From the NCBI GenBank assembly GCA_013287645.1, contig JABDDJ010000011.1, forward strand, positions 3,489 to 51,594: DNA of 48,106 nt, written 5' to 3'. The translations under genes were made by a program, and so were the position numbers. The notes beneath the pieces were generated by a model. The model had not been told where the DNA came from, made no database searches, and was given only the letters and a program-made list of their open reading frames with translations. Source of the DNA: Chlamydiota bacterium (GTDB taxonomy: Bacteria; Chlamydiota; Chlamydiia; Chlamydiales; JABDDJ01). Shown one piece after another: positions 16,780 to 24,679 of the stretch (position 1 is the first letter of the stretch; every line of letters begins with the position of its first letter).

Positions 16780-18035
16780 CAACAATAAATTTGAATCAGA
16801 TCGGAAAAGACTCCAAAGAAGCCTCACGCCTATTTGGAGTGGCCTCAACACAAGCTAAAAATGCCTTTTTGCATGCCCTAGCCCGATCATTAGGCGATAA
16901 AAAAGAAGCCATTTTAGTAGCGAATTCCAAAGACCTTCGCCTCGCCAAAGAAAAAGGCCTTTCAGGTGCACTTCTTGACCGCTTATCTCTCCAAAACAGA
17001 CTCGAAGAAATTATTAAAGATGTTTTGCATGTAGAAGAATTACCCGATCCAGTGGGAGAAATCTTTGAGACTCGCGTGCTTCCCAACGGTTTGAAATTAG
17101 CCAAGCACCGCACCCCATTAGGAGTGCTTGGAGTCATTTACGAAGCCAGACCCAATGTTACCGTTGATATCACTTCGTTAGCGTTAAAAACCGGCAATGC
17201 TGTGATTTTGCGCGGTGGGAGCGAAACCTTAAATACAAATACACTGCTTGTACAGATTATTCAACAAACCTTAGAACAGTCTGACCTGCCCCCTAATGCC
17301 GTGCAATTGATAGCCTCACCCGATCGAAGCTATGTCCAAGAGATGGTTAAAATGGACCGCTATATCGACATGCTCATTCCAAGGGGAGGAACCGCCCTGC
17401 AGGAATATTGCAAGATGAACAGCACTATCCCTGTGATCACCGGCGGAGTAGGTATTTGCCATCTCTATCTAGATGAAGAGGTCGATTTAGAAGCAGCTCT
17501 GCCCGTTATCTTTAATGCAAAAGTGCAGCGACCGGCAGCTTGCAATGCATTGGATACGCTGTTAGTCCATGAAAAAATTGCTTCTAAAGCCATTCCTAAA
17601 GTCATTGAAAAATTACAAACTGCAGGAGTGGAATTTCATCTCGACCCTACAGCATTAAAACTAGCCGCAAATAACGCCAACTGCATCCCCGCAAAAGATG
17701 CAGATTGGGACACAGAGTGGTTAAGCCTCTCTTTAGGAATTAAAGTCGTATCAGAAATGAAGACGGCGCTTCATCATATTGCAGAACATAGCATGTCACA
17801 TAGCGATGGAATACTTACAAGTAATAAAGAACATGCTAAACAATTCGTAGCCGGAGTCGATAGCGCTTGTGTCTATGTGAATGCCTCTACCCGCTTCACT
17901 GACGGAGGACAATTTGGCTTGGGAGCCGAAGTAGCTGTCACTACCCAAAAACTGCATGCGCGAGGACCTATGGGCTTAAAAGAGCTAACCACGTATAAGT
18001 GGGTTATTGAAGGAGAGTACCATGTCCGCAGCTAA
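16776..18035 (+). CDS. proA: Gamma-glutamyl phosphate reductase
   Basis: Reduces glutamyl-5-phosphate to glutamate semialdehyde with NADPH; an aldehyde-dehydrogenase-fold enzyme. At 419 residues it is the normal ProA length. Recognisable parts are GVLGVIYEARPNVTVD (about 116-131), NAVILRGGSE, the cofactor-side DMLIPRGG, and the catalytic cysteine stretch VQRPAACNALDTLL with the family Cys in AACNA. The C-terminus FTDGGQFGLGAEVAVTTQKLHARGPMGL is a ProA hallmark. The start overlaps the proB stop by four bases, and the stop lies inside the proC start region, so the three genes are one operon. Confidence 0.96.
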   Translation: MTTINLNQIGKDSKEASRLFGVASTQAKNAFLHALARSLGDKKEAILVANSKDLRLAKEKGLSGALLDRLSLQNRLEEIIKDVLHVEELPDPVGEIFETRVLPNGLKLAKHRTPLGVLGVIYEARPNVTVDITSLALKTGNAVILRGGSETLNTNTLLVQIIQQTLEQSDLPPNAVQLIASPDRSYVQEMVKMDRYIDMLIPRGGTALQEYCKMNSTIPVITGGVGICHLYLDEEVDLEAALPVIFNAKVQRPAACNALDTLLVHEKIASKAIPKVIEKLQTAGVEFHLDPTALKLAANNANCIPAKDADWDTEWLSLSLGIKVVSEMKTALHHIAEHSMSHSDGILTSNKEHAKQFVAGVDSACVYVNASTRFTDGGQFGLGAEVAVTTQKLHARGPMGLKELTTYKWVIEGEYHVRS

Positions 18036-18810
18036 AACACCTACAGTGGCTATTATTGGATGCGGAAATATGGGTTCTGCCCTTGCTCAACGGTTAACCG
18101 AAAAGTACACTGTATTTCTGTACGATCACTCTTTAGAAAAAGCTAAAAATCTCGCCAAAAAAACAGGGTCTACCCCTATCACATCATTGAAAGAGAGTCT
18201 TCCAAAAGTTCAGTTAATTATCCTTGCGATGAAACCAAAGGATCTTGAAAAAGCCGTTAAAGAATTGAAACCCCACCTCTCCCCTGCCACAGCTATCGGA
18301 AGCATTTTATCAGGGATAAACCTAGCTATTTTAAATAAACACTTTGGAAAAAGGCCTATTGTCCGCCTCATGCCCAATATCGCTGCCGCATATGGCAAAA
18401 GTATGACTGCTTTGTGTGCTGATGAATCCCTTAAAGAAAAAGAGCGGGGGATTTTTTCAACCCTTGCTGCTCAATTAGGAGAGACCTGTTGGATTTCGGA
18501 GGAGATGATGCCAGGCTTTATGGCACTAGCCGGTTCCGGACCAGCGTTTTTATTTGTCATGATAGAGTCTATAGTTGATGCGGCAATCGCTATGGGCTTT
18601 TCTTCCACCACAGCGCTGCCTCTCGTTCTTCAATCCGTGGAAAGTGCAGTTGAGATCATTAAGCAAAGTAAAGAGCACCCAGGTGCCTTAAAATGGAAGG
18701 TATGCTCTCCCGCAGGAACGACAATCGCCGGAATCCAAGCGTTAGAAAAACATCAACTCCGCCACGCCATTATTCAAACCTACCTTGATTGCTTTCAAAA
18801 AAGCCATTAA
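18022..18810 (+). CDS. proC: Pyrroline-5-carboxylate reductase
   Basis: Makes proline from pyrroline-5-carboxylate with NAD(P)H. I use the ATG at 18022, seven bases after an AAGGAGAG site, giving 262 residues; this start lies 14 bases inside proA. AIIGCGNMGSALA is the dinucleotide-binding motif (GxGxMG). Later LAMKPKDL, SILSGI, RLMPNIAA, ALAGSGPAFLFVMIE and VCSPAGTTIAGIQALE are the standard ProC signatures, including SPAGTT near the C-terminus. Together with proB and proA, proline synthesis from glutamate is complete, which pathogenic Chlamydia lack as far as I recall. Confidence 0.96.
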   Translation: MSAAKTPTVAIIGCGNMGSALAQRLTEKYTVFLYDHSLEKAKNLAKKTGSTPITSLKESLPKVQLIILAMKPKDLEKAVKELKPHLSPATAIGSILSGINLAILNKHFGKRPIVRLMPNIAAAYGKSMTALCADESLKEKERGIFSTLAAQLGETCWISEEMMPGFMALAGSGPAFLFVMIESIVDAAIAMGFSSTTALPLVLQSVESAVEIIKQSKEHPGALKWKVCSPAGTTIAGIQALEKHQLRHAIIQTYLDCFQKSH

Positions 18811-19155
18811 TTGTTGATATTCCGTCGATAAACTGTGTATAAAGTCCCTTTTGAATTCAGCCAAGTTAATAACTCCTAGGTAACAAACAATTCGTCGACA
18901 GGTTATAAACACCGATTTTACCTAGGAAAACCCCTAGCTTATTAACTTTTCCACACTATAAGAGTTGAAGAGAAAGTATATATCTATATTAGATTCTCGT
19001 AAGGAAGGTGTGTGTGTTAACTTCGCCAACCTTCATAATAAAAGTGTTTTTCCGTCCTTAAAAGTTTTTTTACTTGTAGTTTCCAATTATAATAATTTTA
19101 TTACTATAATAGTTATTAGCTTGAGTTTTAATTTTAATAATTATGAGGTATTAAT
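18811..19155. other. Intergenic region A: DnaA-box-like cluster plus AT-rich tract
   Basis: The gap holds many words close to the DnaA box TTATNCACA or its reverse. TGTGTATAA at 18834-18842 fits the consensus fully. TTTTCCACA at 18947-18955, TTATAAACA at 18903-18911 and TGTTGATAT at 18812-18820 are near matches, and GTCGATAA (18824-18831) and TTATTAAC (18939-18946) are looser. A very A+T-rich run follows at about 19079-19145, as in a DNA unwinding element. The same order of words recurs in region B (19807-20000). A promoter-like pair TTGAAG (18965-18970) and TATTAG (18987-18992) is also present. It could be an origin-like or a regulatory repeat; I cannot decide by eye. Confidence 0.5.
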
Positions 19156-19797
19156 ATGGTTCCATCTGAAGGTCGTAGAGATAGTTATCTTTTCCAAGCA
19201 TGGGAAACTAGACCTGACCAATTAGTTTCCCCTCTTTTAAATTCGGAAAACGCTCATGACTTACAAAAAAAATGCCAAGAAGTTTTTGGAAAAAATTTTA
19301 CTATCGTTGAAGGTCGGAATATTCCCAAAAGCCAACCAATTCGCTATCGTGTGGCGATTTTAAGCAACAGAGTTGATCCTGACTTACAGGATGCGTTAAT
19401 GCAGGATGGGGGTTTAGAAAGAGCCATTAATGTAAAGGATAATCGAGTCCCTGAATTGCCGGAAAAGCTTACGGCTTTACTAGAAGAAGATCTCTTGATA
19501 CTTATCCCCGGGGGTCCCTATTCGATGGGCAAGGGAGGATCCGTTTACGATATTAGAAACAGGCTATTAGCTGCCCAAAATCACGCAAAAGAAAAACTGA
19601 TGGATGCAAAAGTTGGGGAGTCTGTTGGGATTATTTTTGAGGTAACTTCGGGTTTTTTTACCGAACCTCGTCTCTTATGTCAAATCATAAAAAAAACCGA
19701 TGAAAATCCACAACATAATGCTATGCAGCAGAAGGTCATTGTCTCTACTGACGAATCAGCTATTGATCAACTCGTCAACGATCTTAAATTCTCATAA
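19156..19797 (+). CDS. Hypothetical protein between two DnaA-box-like regions
   Basis: A 213-residue soluble protein with ATG at 19156 behind GAGGT. No signal peptide, membrane segment or family motif that I recognise. Visible parts are an N-terminal polar segment, a strand pair around IRYRVAILSNRVDPDL, LLILIPGGPYSMGKGGSVYDIRN (a glycine-rich loop near residues 118-140), and a C-terminal strand-helix pattern with FEVTSGFFTEPRL. The region is bracketed by two related intergenic sequences. A role linked to those repeats is possible but is only inferred from position. Confidence 0.7.
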   Translation: MVPSEGRRDSYLFQAWETRPDQLVSPLLNSENAHDLQKKCQEVFGKNFTIVEGRNIPKSQPIRYRVAILSNRVDPDLQDALMQDGGLERAINVKDNRVPELPEKLTALLEEDLLILIPGGPYSMGKGGSVYDIRNRLLAAQNHAKEKLMDAKVGESVGIIFEVTSGFFTEPRLLCQIIKKTDENPQHNAMQQKVIVSTDESAIDQLVNDLKFS

Positions 19798-19806
19798 GTC
19801 TGCTCT

Positions 19807-20000
19807 TTGTTGATAAGTTTGTGCATAGATTTATAAGCCAGGGCCTAACGTCGATAAGTGATGGGTTTGTACACAACAAGCCAACATGCTATAAACACGT
19901 TTTTTCTCTCTAAAATCCCCCACTTTATTAACATTTCCACCGTTTAAGAGGTGAAGAGAAAATAGTTAACTATTATTGATTCTAGTAGTGTATGTTGTTG
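19807..20000. repeat. Intergenic region B: diverged copy of region A with DnaA-box-like words
   Basis: It parallels region A: TTGTTGATA (19807-19815), GTCGATAA (19850-19857), CTATAAACAC (19889-19898), TTATTAACA (19925-19933), then TTTCCAC, TAAGAG, TGAAGAGAAA and GATTCT in the same order and spacing. Further DnaA-like words are TGTTGATAA (19808-19816), TGTGCATAG (19820-19828) and TTGTACACA (19867-19875), each one base off TGTGGATAA or TTATNCACA. GTGAAG (19951-19956) and TATTGA (19974-19979) could form a promoter for the next gene. AAAGGAG precedes that gene's ATG. Confidence 0.6.
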
Positions 20001-20016
20001 TGTAAAGGAGTTTTTC

Positions 20017-20670
20017 ATGCAAGATTTATCCCCTGATTTCTTCTTCGATCTGAGCCGGTTTAAACACAAAAATCTCTTTGAAGGTTGCAAATTCCCCTGG
20101 GAAGCCTTTGACAAAATGCAGAAATTCCTTTCGAAAATTAAAGGAAATGCAGAAGAGTTAAATCTTCCTTTGGGTGTTATTCTTGTTCATCCCGAAAGCA
20201 TTTTCATCGAAGAAGATTGCGTGATAGAGCCGGGCGCTTATATCCAAGGTCCTTGCTACCTAGGAAAGGGAACTGTAGTGCGCCATGCTGCTTACATTCG
20301 CGGACAAGTGATGACGGGTGAACGCTGCGTGATCGGCCATACCACGGAAGTTAAAAATGCGCTATTCCTCAATACAGCCCATGCAGCGCACTTTGCATAC
20401 ATAGGCGATAGTATCTTAGGAAATAACACAAATCTGGGCGCTGGAACGAAGCTAGCGAATCTAAAGCTAGATGGTAGTGAGGTATTCATTCGATGCAATG
20501 GAGAAAAAATTAGTACAGGAAGGCGTAAATTAGGGGCTATCCTAGGCGATGGAACCCAAATCGGATGCAATGCTGTCAGCAACCCGGGAACATTAACCGG
20601 CCGCAACACAAAGTGGTACCCATGCATCAATCGTGGTGGCTTCATCCCTCCCAATAGCATAATTAAATAA
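20017..20670 (+). CDS. Left-handed beta-helix acyltransferase-like protein, GlmU C-domain type
   Basis: A 217-residue protein with a strong ribosome site (AAAGGAG) and no signal peptide. From about residue 60 to the end, hexapeptide repeats are obvious: VIEPGAYIQGPCYLGKGTVV, GERCVIGHTTEV, IGDSILGNNTNLGAGT, LGDGTQIGCNAVSNPGT. This is the left-handed beta-helix of GlmU-type acetyltransferases; HTTEVKNA and AHFAYIGDS match the GlmU active-site region (family pattern GN.xxVKN and HLxYxGD). The N-terminal pyrophosphorylase domain is absent, so it may acetylate glucosamine-1-phosphate or another sugar phosphate, with a separate uridylyltransferase elsewhere. It is followed by a hairpin that can end transcription. 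Confidence 0.85.
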   Translation: MQDLSPDFFFDLSRFKHKNLFEGCKFPWEAFDKMQKFLSKIKGNAEELNLPLGVILVHPESIFIEEDCVIEPGAYIQGPCYLGKGTVVRHAAYIRGQVMTGERCVIGHTTEVKNALFLNTAHAAHFAYIGDSILGNNTNLGAGTKLANLKLDGSEVFIRCNGEKISTGRRKLGAILGDGTQIGCNAVSNPGTLTGRNTKWYPCINRGGFIPPNSIIK

Positions 20671-20690
20671 CTAGCTTCTCTAAATAGACA

Positions 20691-20757
20691 AAATTCAACG
20701 CAGAGGCGCAAAGACGCAAAGTGTTCCTTCGCGCCTTTGCGCCTCTGCGTTGAATTT
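20691..20757. repeat. Palindromic repeat (CGCAGAGG family), likely bidirectional terminator
   Basis: The arms are 20691-20721 and 20727-20757, 31 bases each with two mismatches, both G-U compatible in RNA, around a 5-base loop. It is A-rich at the start and T-rich after the end, and it sits exactly between the convergent LbH and TonB-like genes. Its sequence belongs to the same family as the elements at 29337, 37130 and the outer layer at 8718. Confidence 0.9.
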
Positions 20758-20759
20758 TT

Positions 20760-21557
20760 TTAATTAGTACCGGTGAGGGTGAATTCGAATGTCTCTTTTT
20801 CTTTTCCGGGTAGCCAAGTTCCAAAGCGCGGAAAGTTCATCTTGGGGATTTCTGCTTCTACATAATTTCGGTTTTTTGTGCTCAATGCTGTCAGTATAGA
20901 AAACTGAATGACTTTTCCATTTTTATCAATAGTAACTGAAATGGCCACCTCACCGTGTTCTGGGAGCTTTAAGGTACCCTGCAGTTGCTGTATAACCAGG
21001 CTTTGATAGGTTGCTGTAGTGGTCTCACCGCTACTTGCGGGTAGATCCATAGCCAATAGTGGCGCTGAACTGTTTACTGTTGTAGGCATAGGTGCGGCTT
21101 TTGTGACTTGTGACAGGCTTGCGCGGGCTTTTGCAAGCATCTCTTGTTTTTGAGGCGAGATAATGGGCGGCGGTGGTGGTAGAACAGGTTTAATGGGCTC
21201 TACCTTAGGAACTGGAGGGGTTGGTTTCGGTGGCGTTGGCTTTGGTGGTGCGGGTTTGGGGGGTGCTGGCTTGGGTGTAGGTACGGATTTTGGTTTGGGC
21301 ACAAGGGGCTTATTTTGAAAGGCTGGTGCTGTGGGTTGTGTTGTAGGCCCTGGCGGTTCGAAGACTGCAGCGGGATGGGGCGGTTCGGGTGCTACGGCTA
21401 GAATTTTGGGTGGTTGTAAAGAAATTGTTTTAACAAGCAGCTGTTTACGCTGTATAGAGGGGGCTTTTGGAGGAGCTCGATCAATCACTATCCAAACAAA
21501 GGCAGCCAGATGCAGAACAGCTACACCTGCAAAAATTTTCCAAAAAATAGTTGTCAT
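20760..21557 (-). CDS. TonB/TolA-like proline-rich energy-transducing protein
   Basis: A 265-residue protein with one N-terminal membrane segment (about residues 5-22), a proline/lysine-rich linker with PKPAPPKP and PKPTPPVPKVEP at about 85-130, and a C-terminal domain with PEHGEVAISVTIDKNGKVI and FPRFGTWLPG, similar to TonB or TolA C-domains. It would span the periplasm and link the ExbB-ExbD motor to the outer membrane. The start overlaps the exbD stop by ATGA. In C. trachomatis the genes at this place (CT596-CT598 as I recall) have the same order, so it is the chlamydial counterpart. I cannot tell TonB from TolA. Confidence 0.85.
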   Translation of the reverse strand: MTTIFWKIFAGVAVLHLAAFVWIVIDRAPPKAPSIQRKQLLVKTISLQPPKILAVAPEPPHPAAVFEPPGPTTQPTAPAFQNKPLVPKPKSVPTPKPAPPKPAPPKPTPPKPTPPVPKVEPIKPVLPPPPPIISPQKQEMLAKARASLSQVTKAAPMPTTVNSSAPLLAMDLPASSGETTTATYQSLVIQQLQGTLKLPEHGEVAISVTIDKNGKVIQFSILTALSTKNRNYVEAEIPKMNFPRFGTWLPGKEKETFEFTLTGTN

Positions 21558-21982
21558 TGCGGTGCCAAGATCAAATCAATCGCTGTAAATCCTGATGCTT
21601 CTGTGGCGTTTTTGACTTTTTGGTAAGTTCCAAACTGGGCGCGTTTATCTTGAAAGAGCTGGGGCGTAGTTTGTGGATACTGATTGCGCAGGAGCTGGAG
21701 TTTGGCTGTCAATTCTTCGCAGCAGACGCGTTCACCATTAAGAGTAATGAAATTATCTGAGGTGACGCGAATAGCAATGGGACTAGCAGTCGAAGTAGAG
21801 TGTGCTTTGGAATATTCGGATGCCGGCGATTCGGCTAACTCTATATTTTCATGCTGCAATAGGGGCGCAATAACAATAAACATGATGAGTATGACAAAGA
21901 CCACGTCAATGAGCGGAGTGAGATTAATCATGGGCTCTTCGTCCGGTGCTCTTTGCTGGGAGGCGGAGAGGCGTTTACGCAT
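21554..21982 (-). CDS. exbD: Biopolymer transport protein ExbD/TolR
   Basis: A 142-residue protein with one membrane helix near the N-terminus, PMINLTPLIDVVFVILIMFIVIAP, where Asp in PLIDVVF is the proton-coupling residue of ExbD/TolR. The periplasmic domain follows (IAIRVTSDNFITLNGERVCCEELTAKL), the usual ExbD form. It is the middle gene of a minus-strand operon: exbB ends six bases upstream and the TonB-like gene overlaps by four bases. It works with ExbB to turn proton flow into motion of TonB/TolA. Confidence 0.93.
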   Translation of the reverse strand: MRKRLSASQQRAPDEEPMINLTPLIDVVFVILIMFIVIAPLLQHENIELAESPASEYSKAHSTSTASPIAIRVTSDNFITLNGERVCCEELTAKLQLLRNQYPQTTPQLFQDKRAQFGTYQKVKNATEASGFTAIDLILAPQ

Positions 21983-21987
21983 GAATT

Positions 21988-22728
21988 TTACCTTAGATCA
22001 ACTTTCCGGTAGTGTAGCTCTACACTGGCGAGCATTTCGTTGCAAAAGCACTCCATCTCTGTCGCGAAGGAGCGAGCGGTGCTCTTTAGGTAGCTATAAC
22101 CTATAAGCGCAGGAATAGCGTCTAAGAGACCAAGCACAGTAGTAGCTAAGGCGAGGGAAATTCCCCCCAGGACGGCATGATTATCTGCTGCGGCGTGATT
22201 TTGGAGTTCACCGAAGGTGGTCAGGATTCCCCAGACAGTCCCTAGTAGACCTAAAAAAGGGCCTAAACTGACAATCATAGAGAGAATGAATAAGTGGTTT
22301 TCGAGGATTTGATTTTGAGCAGAGGCTCCTGTAGCTAGATGGGATTCCACAAGAGAGACATCAGCGGATGAGAGGTAGGAGGCTTGTTCTTGGGGGGTGA
22401 TGGTGACGGAGTAGTGGCGATTTTTGCGTAGGAGATCCATTACTTGTTTTTTTAAAATGGCGTAGAGATTCAAAAAAGGATTAATCTGTTCTACAGTTTG
22501 GTCGACTGAAAGAGCCAAGGGGTCGAGTTGATGTTTTTCAAAAAGAGATTGAAAATGTCGTGAAGATTTTTTTACTTTCCAAGTTAGCCAACATTTGTAA
22601 ATAATTAAAGTCCAACTTACTAGGGAAGCAACAATTAATGAGATAAAAATCAGCTTACCGAATAAATCGCTATTCAAGTACGCATTAATGAATGGATTGC
22701 CAACTAATAAAGAATAATGTATACTCAT
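21988..22728 (-). CDS. exbB: MotA/TolQ/ExbB proton channel protein
   Basis: A 246-residue inner-membrane protein with three hydrophobic segments: about residues 25-46 (LIFISLIVASLVSWTLII), 145-175 (LFILSMIVSLGPFLGLLGTVWGIL) and 190-215 (LALATTVLGLLDAIPALIGY). The G-P-x-L-G-L-L-G-T-V-x-G pattern and ALATTVLGLLDAIPA are the ExbB/TolQ signatures. It is the first gene of the exbB-exbD-tonB-like set and is divergent from dsbD with 79 bases between. It supplies the proton channel with ExbD. Confidence 0.94.
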   Translation of the reverse strand: MSIHYSLLVGNPFINAYLNSDLFGKLIFISLIVASLVSWTLIIYKCWLTWKVKKSSRHFQSLFEKHQLDPLALSVDQTVEQINPFLNLYAILKKQVMDLLRKNRHYSVTITPQEQASYLSSADVSLVESHLATGASAQNQILENHLFILSMIVSLGPFLGLLGTVWGILTTFGELQNHAAADNHAVLGGISLALATTVLGLLDAIPALIGYSYLKSTARSFATEMECFCNEMLASVELHYRKVDLR

Positions 22729-22807
22729 GACCTTACTAATTTGACTTGTCGGTATACTCTCTGATTCTGATGCTATTTGTCAAGGATATACTTACTATGA
22801 GGAGTGC
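22729..22807. promoter_or_regulatory. Divergent promoter region exbB / dsbD
   Basis: A 79-base gap between divergent genes. On the minus strand TTGACA lies at 22783-22778 with a poor -10 at the right distance. On the plus strand TATACT-like words occur in GGTATACTC (about 22751-22759) and GGATATACTT (about 22784-22793). A GAGGAG site precedes the dsbD ATG. Exact start sites cannot be set by eye. Confidence 0.35.
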
Positions 22808-24679
22808 ATGTACAGAAGAATAATTGGATTATTATTTGTGTTTGTTGTTTGCATTTTTTTGCAGGCGGCGACCGGCACAAAAGAGTCGGTATCTCTATCT
22901 GTTTTTACAGAGCAGTCCGCGGTCCGTCCAGGGGAAAGTGTCTGGGTGGCCCTTCATTTGGATGTTCCTGAATCCTATCATTTTTATTTGAATAATCCGG
23001 GAAGTGATCCGAAAGCGCCCCCACAGTTAGAATGGTCTTTGCCTGATGGATTTAAGGTCCTCGCAGTAGATTGGCCTCCGCCAGGCCGAATTGAATCTGA
23101 GGATATGGTGAGTTATGGTTACGAAAAACCTTTGACGATTTTGGCAAACCTGCAGGTTCCGGCAAATGCGGTTCTTAATAAAAAATCTACGATTAAGGTG
23201 GGTATCCGTTGGTTAGCCTGTACGGAGGAGATGTGTGTTCCAGGTTCTGAGACGAAGAGTTTGGACCTTTCGATAGCGAATGAGGTGGTTTGGAATAGCA
23301 AAACACAAACACTTTTTTTGAATTCCCGCGAAGCGATTCCTGCGAAAGAGCCTGATGACGTTGCTATGCTTGATGAGGAAGCTCACCTTGTATCAAATAC
23401 TACGAACGGATTTGAAGGTGGGGTGATTTTAGCGATCGCAATGGCCTTTTTAGGTGGAATGATACTGAATCTTATGCCTTGCGTTCTTCCTGTTATTTCT
23501 TTCAAGATTTTGAGTTTTGTAAATATGGCGGGACAAAATCGTTCTACGACTTTACGTCACGGCCTATTCTTTGCGATGGGGGTCTTGGTCTCATTTTGGG
23601 TATTAGCTATACTGCTCTTAGTTCTTCAAGCCTATGGTAATGCCGTAGGCTGGGGCTTCCAGCTACAAGAGCCTCTGTTTGTAGGGATTTTAGCTTCTGT
23701 CCTGCTTATTTTTAGCCTGAGCCTTTTTGGAGTTTTTGAGTTCGGTGCATTTTTTGCTTCTTGGGTTGGCACACATGGAGCTTCAAACATAAAGCAAGAG
23801 GGTCTTTTCTCTTCTTTCTGCAGCGGAATTTTAGCTACAGCTGTCGCCACGCCCTGCACAGGTCCCTTTTTAGGGTCTGCAATAGGTTTTGCAGTGACCC
23901 TGCCTTCTCTACAGGCACTAGCTATATTTACTAGCCTTGGTTTAGGAATGGCCTTTCCTTACCTTCTACTTTCCGCTTTTCCCCAGCTGCTGCGCTTTAT
24001 GCCTAAGCCTGGAGCATGGATGGAGTCCTTTAAGCAATTGATGGGCTTTGTCATGCTAGCTTCCGTAATTTGGTTAATCTGGGTTTTTGGGTTCCAGACT
24101 GGCGAGACGGCTCAAGTTCTGCTTTTAATCGGCTTTTTTGTGATGGCTCTGGCCTGTTGGATCTATGGCCGCTGGGCAGCACCTCATCGATCAAACGTTA
24201 GCCGATGGGTTAGCCTTGTACTGACTCTTGTACTTTTGGTGACAGGTGGTCAGTGTGTTGTCACTGCATCGCAGACGGTTTCGGCAGCAACCAATGCTAC
24301 AGAAGCTCATGCTGGCGGATGGGTCAACTTTGATCCTGACAAAGTGATTGCCTTGCAAGAGCAAGGAGTCCCTGTTTTTGTCGACTTTACAGCCAAGTGG
24401 TGCTTGATTTGTCAAACGAATCATCTTCTGCTTAGCACGGACGATATTTCTAAAGAAATGGAAGCGCGCGGCGTTGTAAAAATGAAAGCCGATTGGACAA
24501 AGAGTGATCCCATGATTACTGAGTATTTAAAACAGCATGGACGCAATGGAGTGCCTCTTTATCTACTTTTCAAAGGGACAAAAGAGGGTAAGCCGCATAT
24601 TTTGCCACAGGTTCTAACAAAAGAATCTGTGATGACCGCATTGAATCAACTGCCTTCTGAAGGTGCCAAGGTCAATTAA
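22808..24679 (+). CDS. dsbD: Thiol:disulfide interchange protein DsbD
   Basis: Moves electrons from cytoplasmic thioredoxin across the inner membrane to periplasmic disulfide isomerases and cytochrome maturation. The 623-residue protein has a signal peptide, then an N-terminal domain with Cys138 and Cys143 (ACTEEMC), eight or so membrane helices with Cys225 (NLMPCVLP) and Cys350 (ATPCTGP), and a C-terminal thioredoxin domain with WCLIC (Cys532/Cys535). All three Cys pairs known for DsbD are present, so it should be active. tatD follows with an overlapping TAATG. Gene order matches chlamydial CT595-CT594 as I recall. Confidence 0.95.
   Translation: MYRRIIGLLFVFVVCIFLQAATGTKESVSLSVFTEQSAVRPGESVWVALHLDVPESYHFYLNNPGSDPKAPPQLEWSLPDGFKVLAVDWPPPGRIESEDMVSYGYEKPLTILANLQVPANAVLNKKSTIKVGIRWLACTEEMCVPGSETKSLDLSIANEVVWNSKTQTLFLNSREAIPAKEPDDVAMLDEEAHLVSNTTNGFEGGVILAIAMAFLGGMILNLMPCVLPVISFKILSFVNMAGQNRSTTLRHGLFFAMGVLVSFWVLAILLLVLQAYGNAVGWGFQLQEPLFVGILASVLLIFSLSLFGVFEFGAFFASWVGTHGASNIKQEGLFSSFCSGILATAVATPCTGPFLGSAIGFAVTLPSLQALAIFTSLGLGMAFPYLLLSAFPQLLRFMPKPGAWMESFKQLMGFVMLASVIWLIWVFGFQTGETAQVLLLIGFFVMALACWIYGRWAAPHRSNVSRWVSLVLTLVLLVTGGQCVVTASQTVSAATNATEAHAGGWVNFDPDKVIALQEQGVPVFVDFTAKWCLICQTNHLLLSTDDISKEMEARGVVKMKADWTKSDPMITEYLKQHGRNGVPLYLLFKGTKEGKPHILPQVLTKESVMTALNQLPSEGAKVN

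Noticed and set aside
18965..19225. Plus-strand ORF of 86 codons in intergenic region A
   Set aside because: Starts with TTG without a ribosome site, reads through the A+T-rich tract, and overlaps the better-supported gene at 19156.
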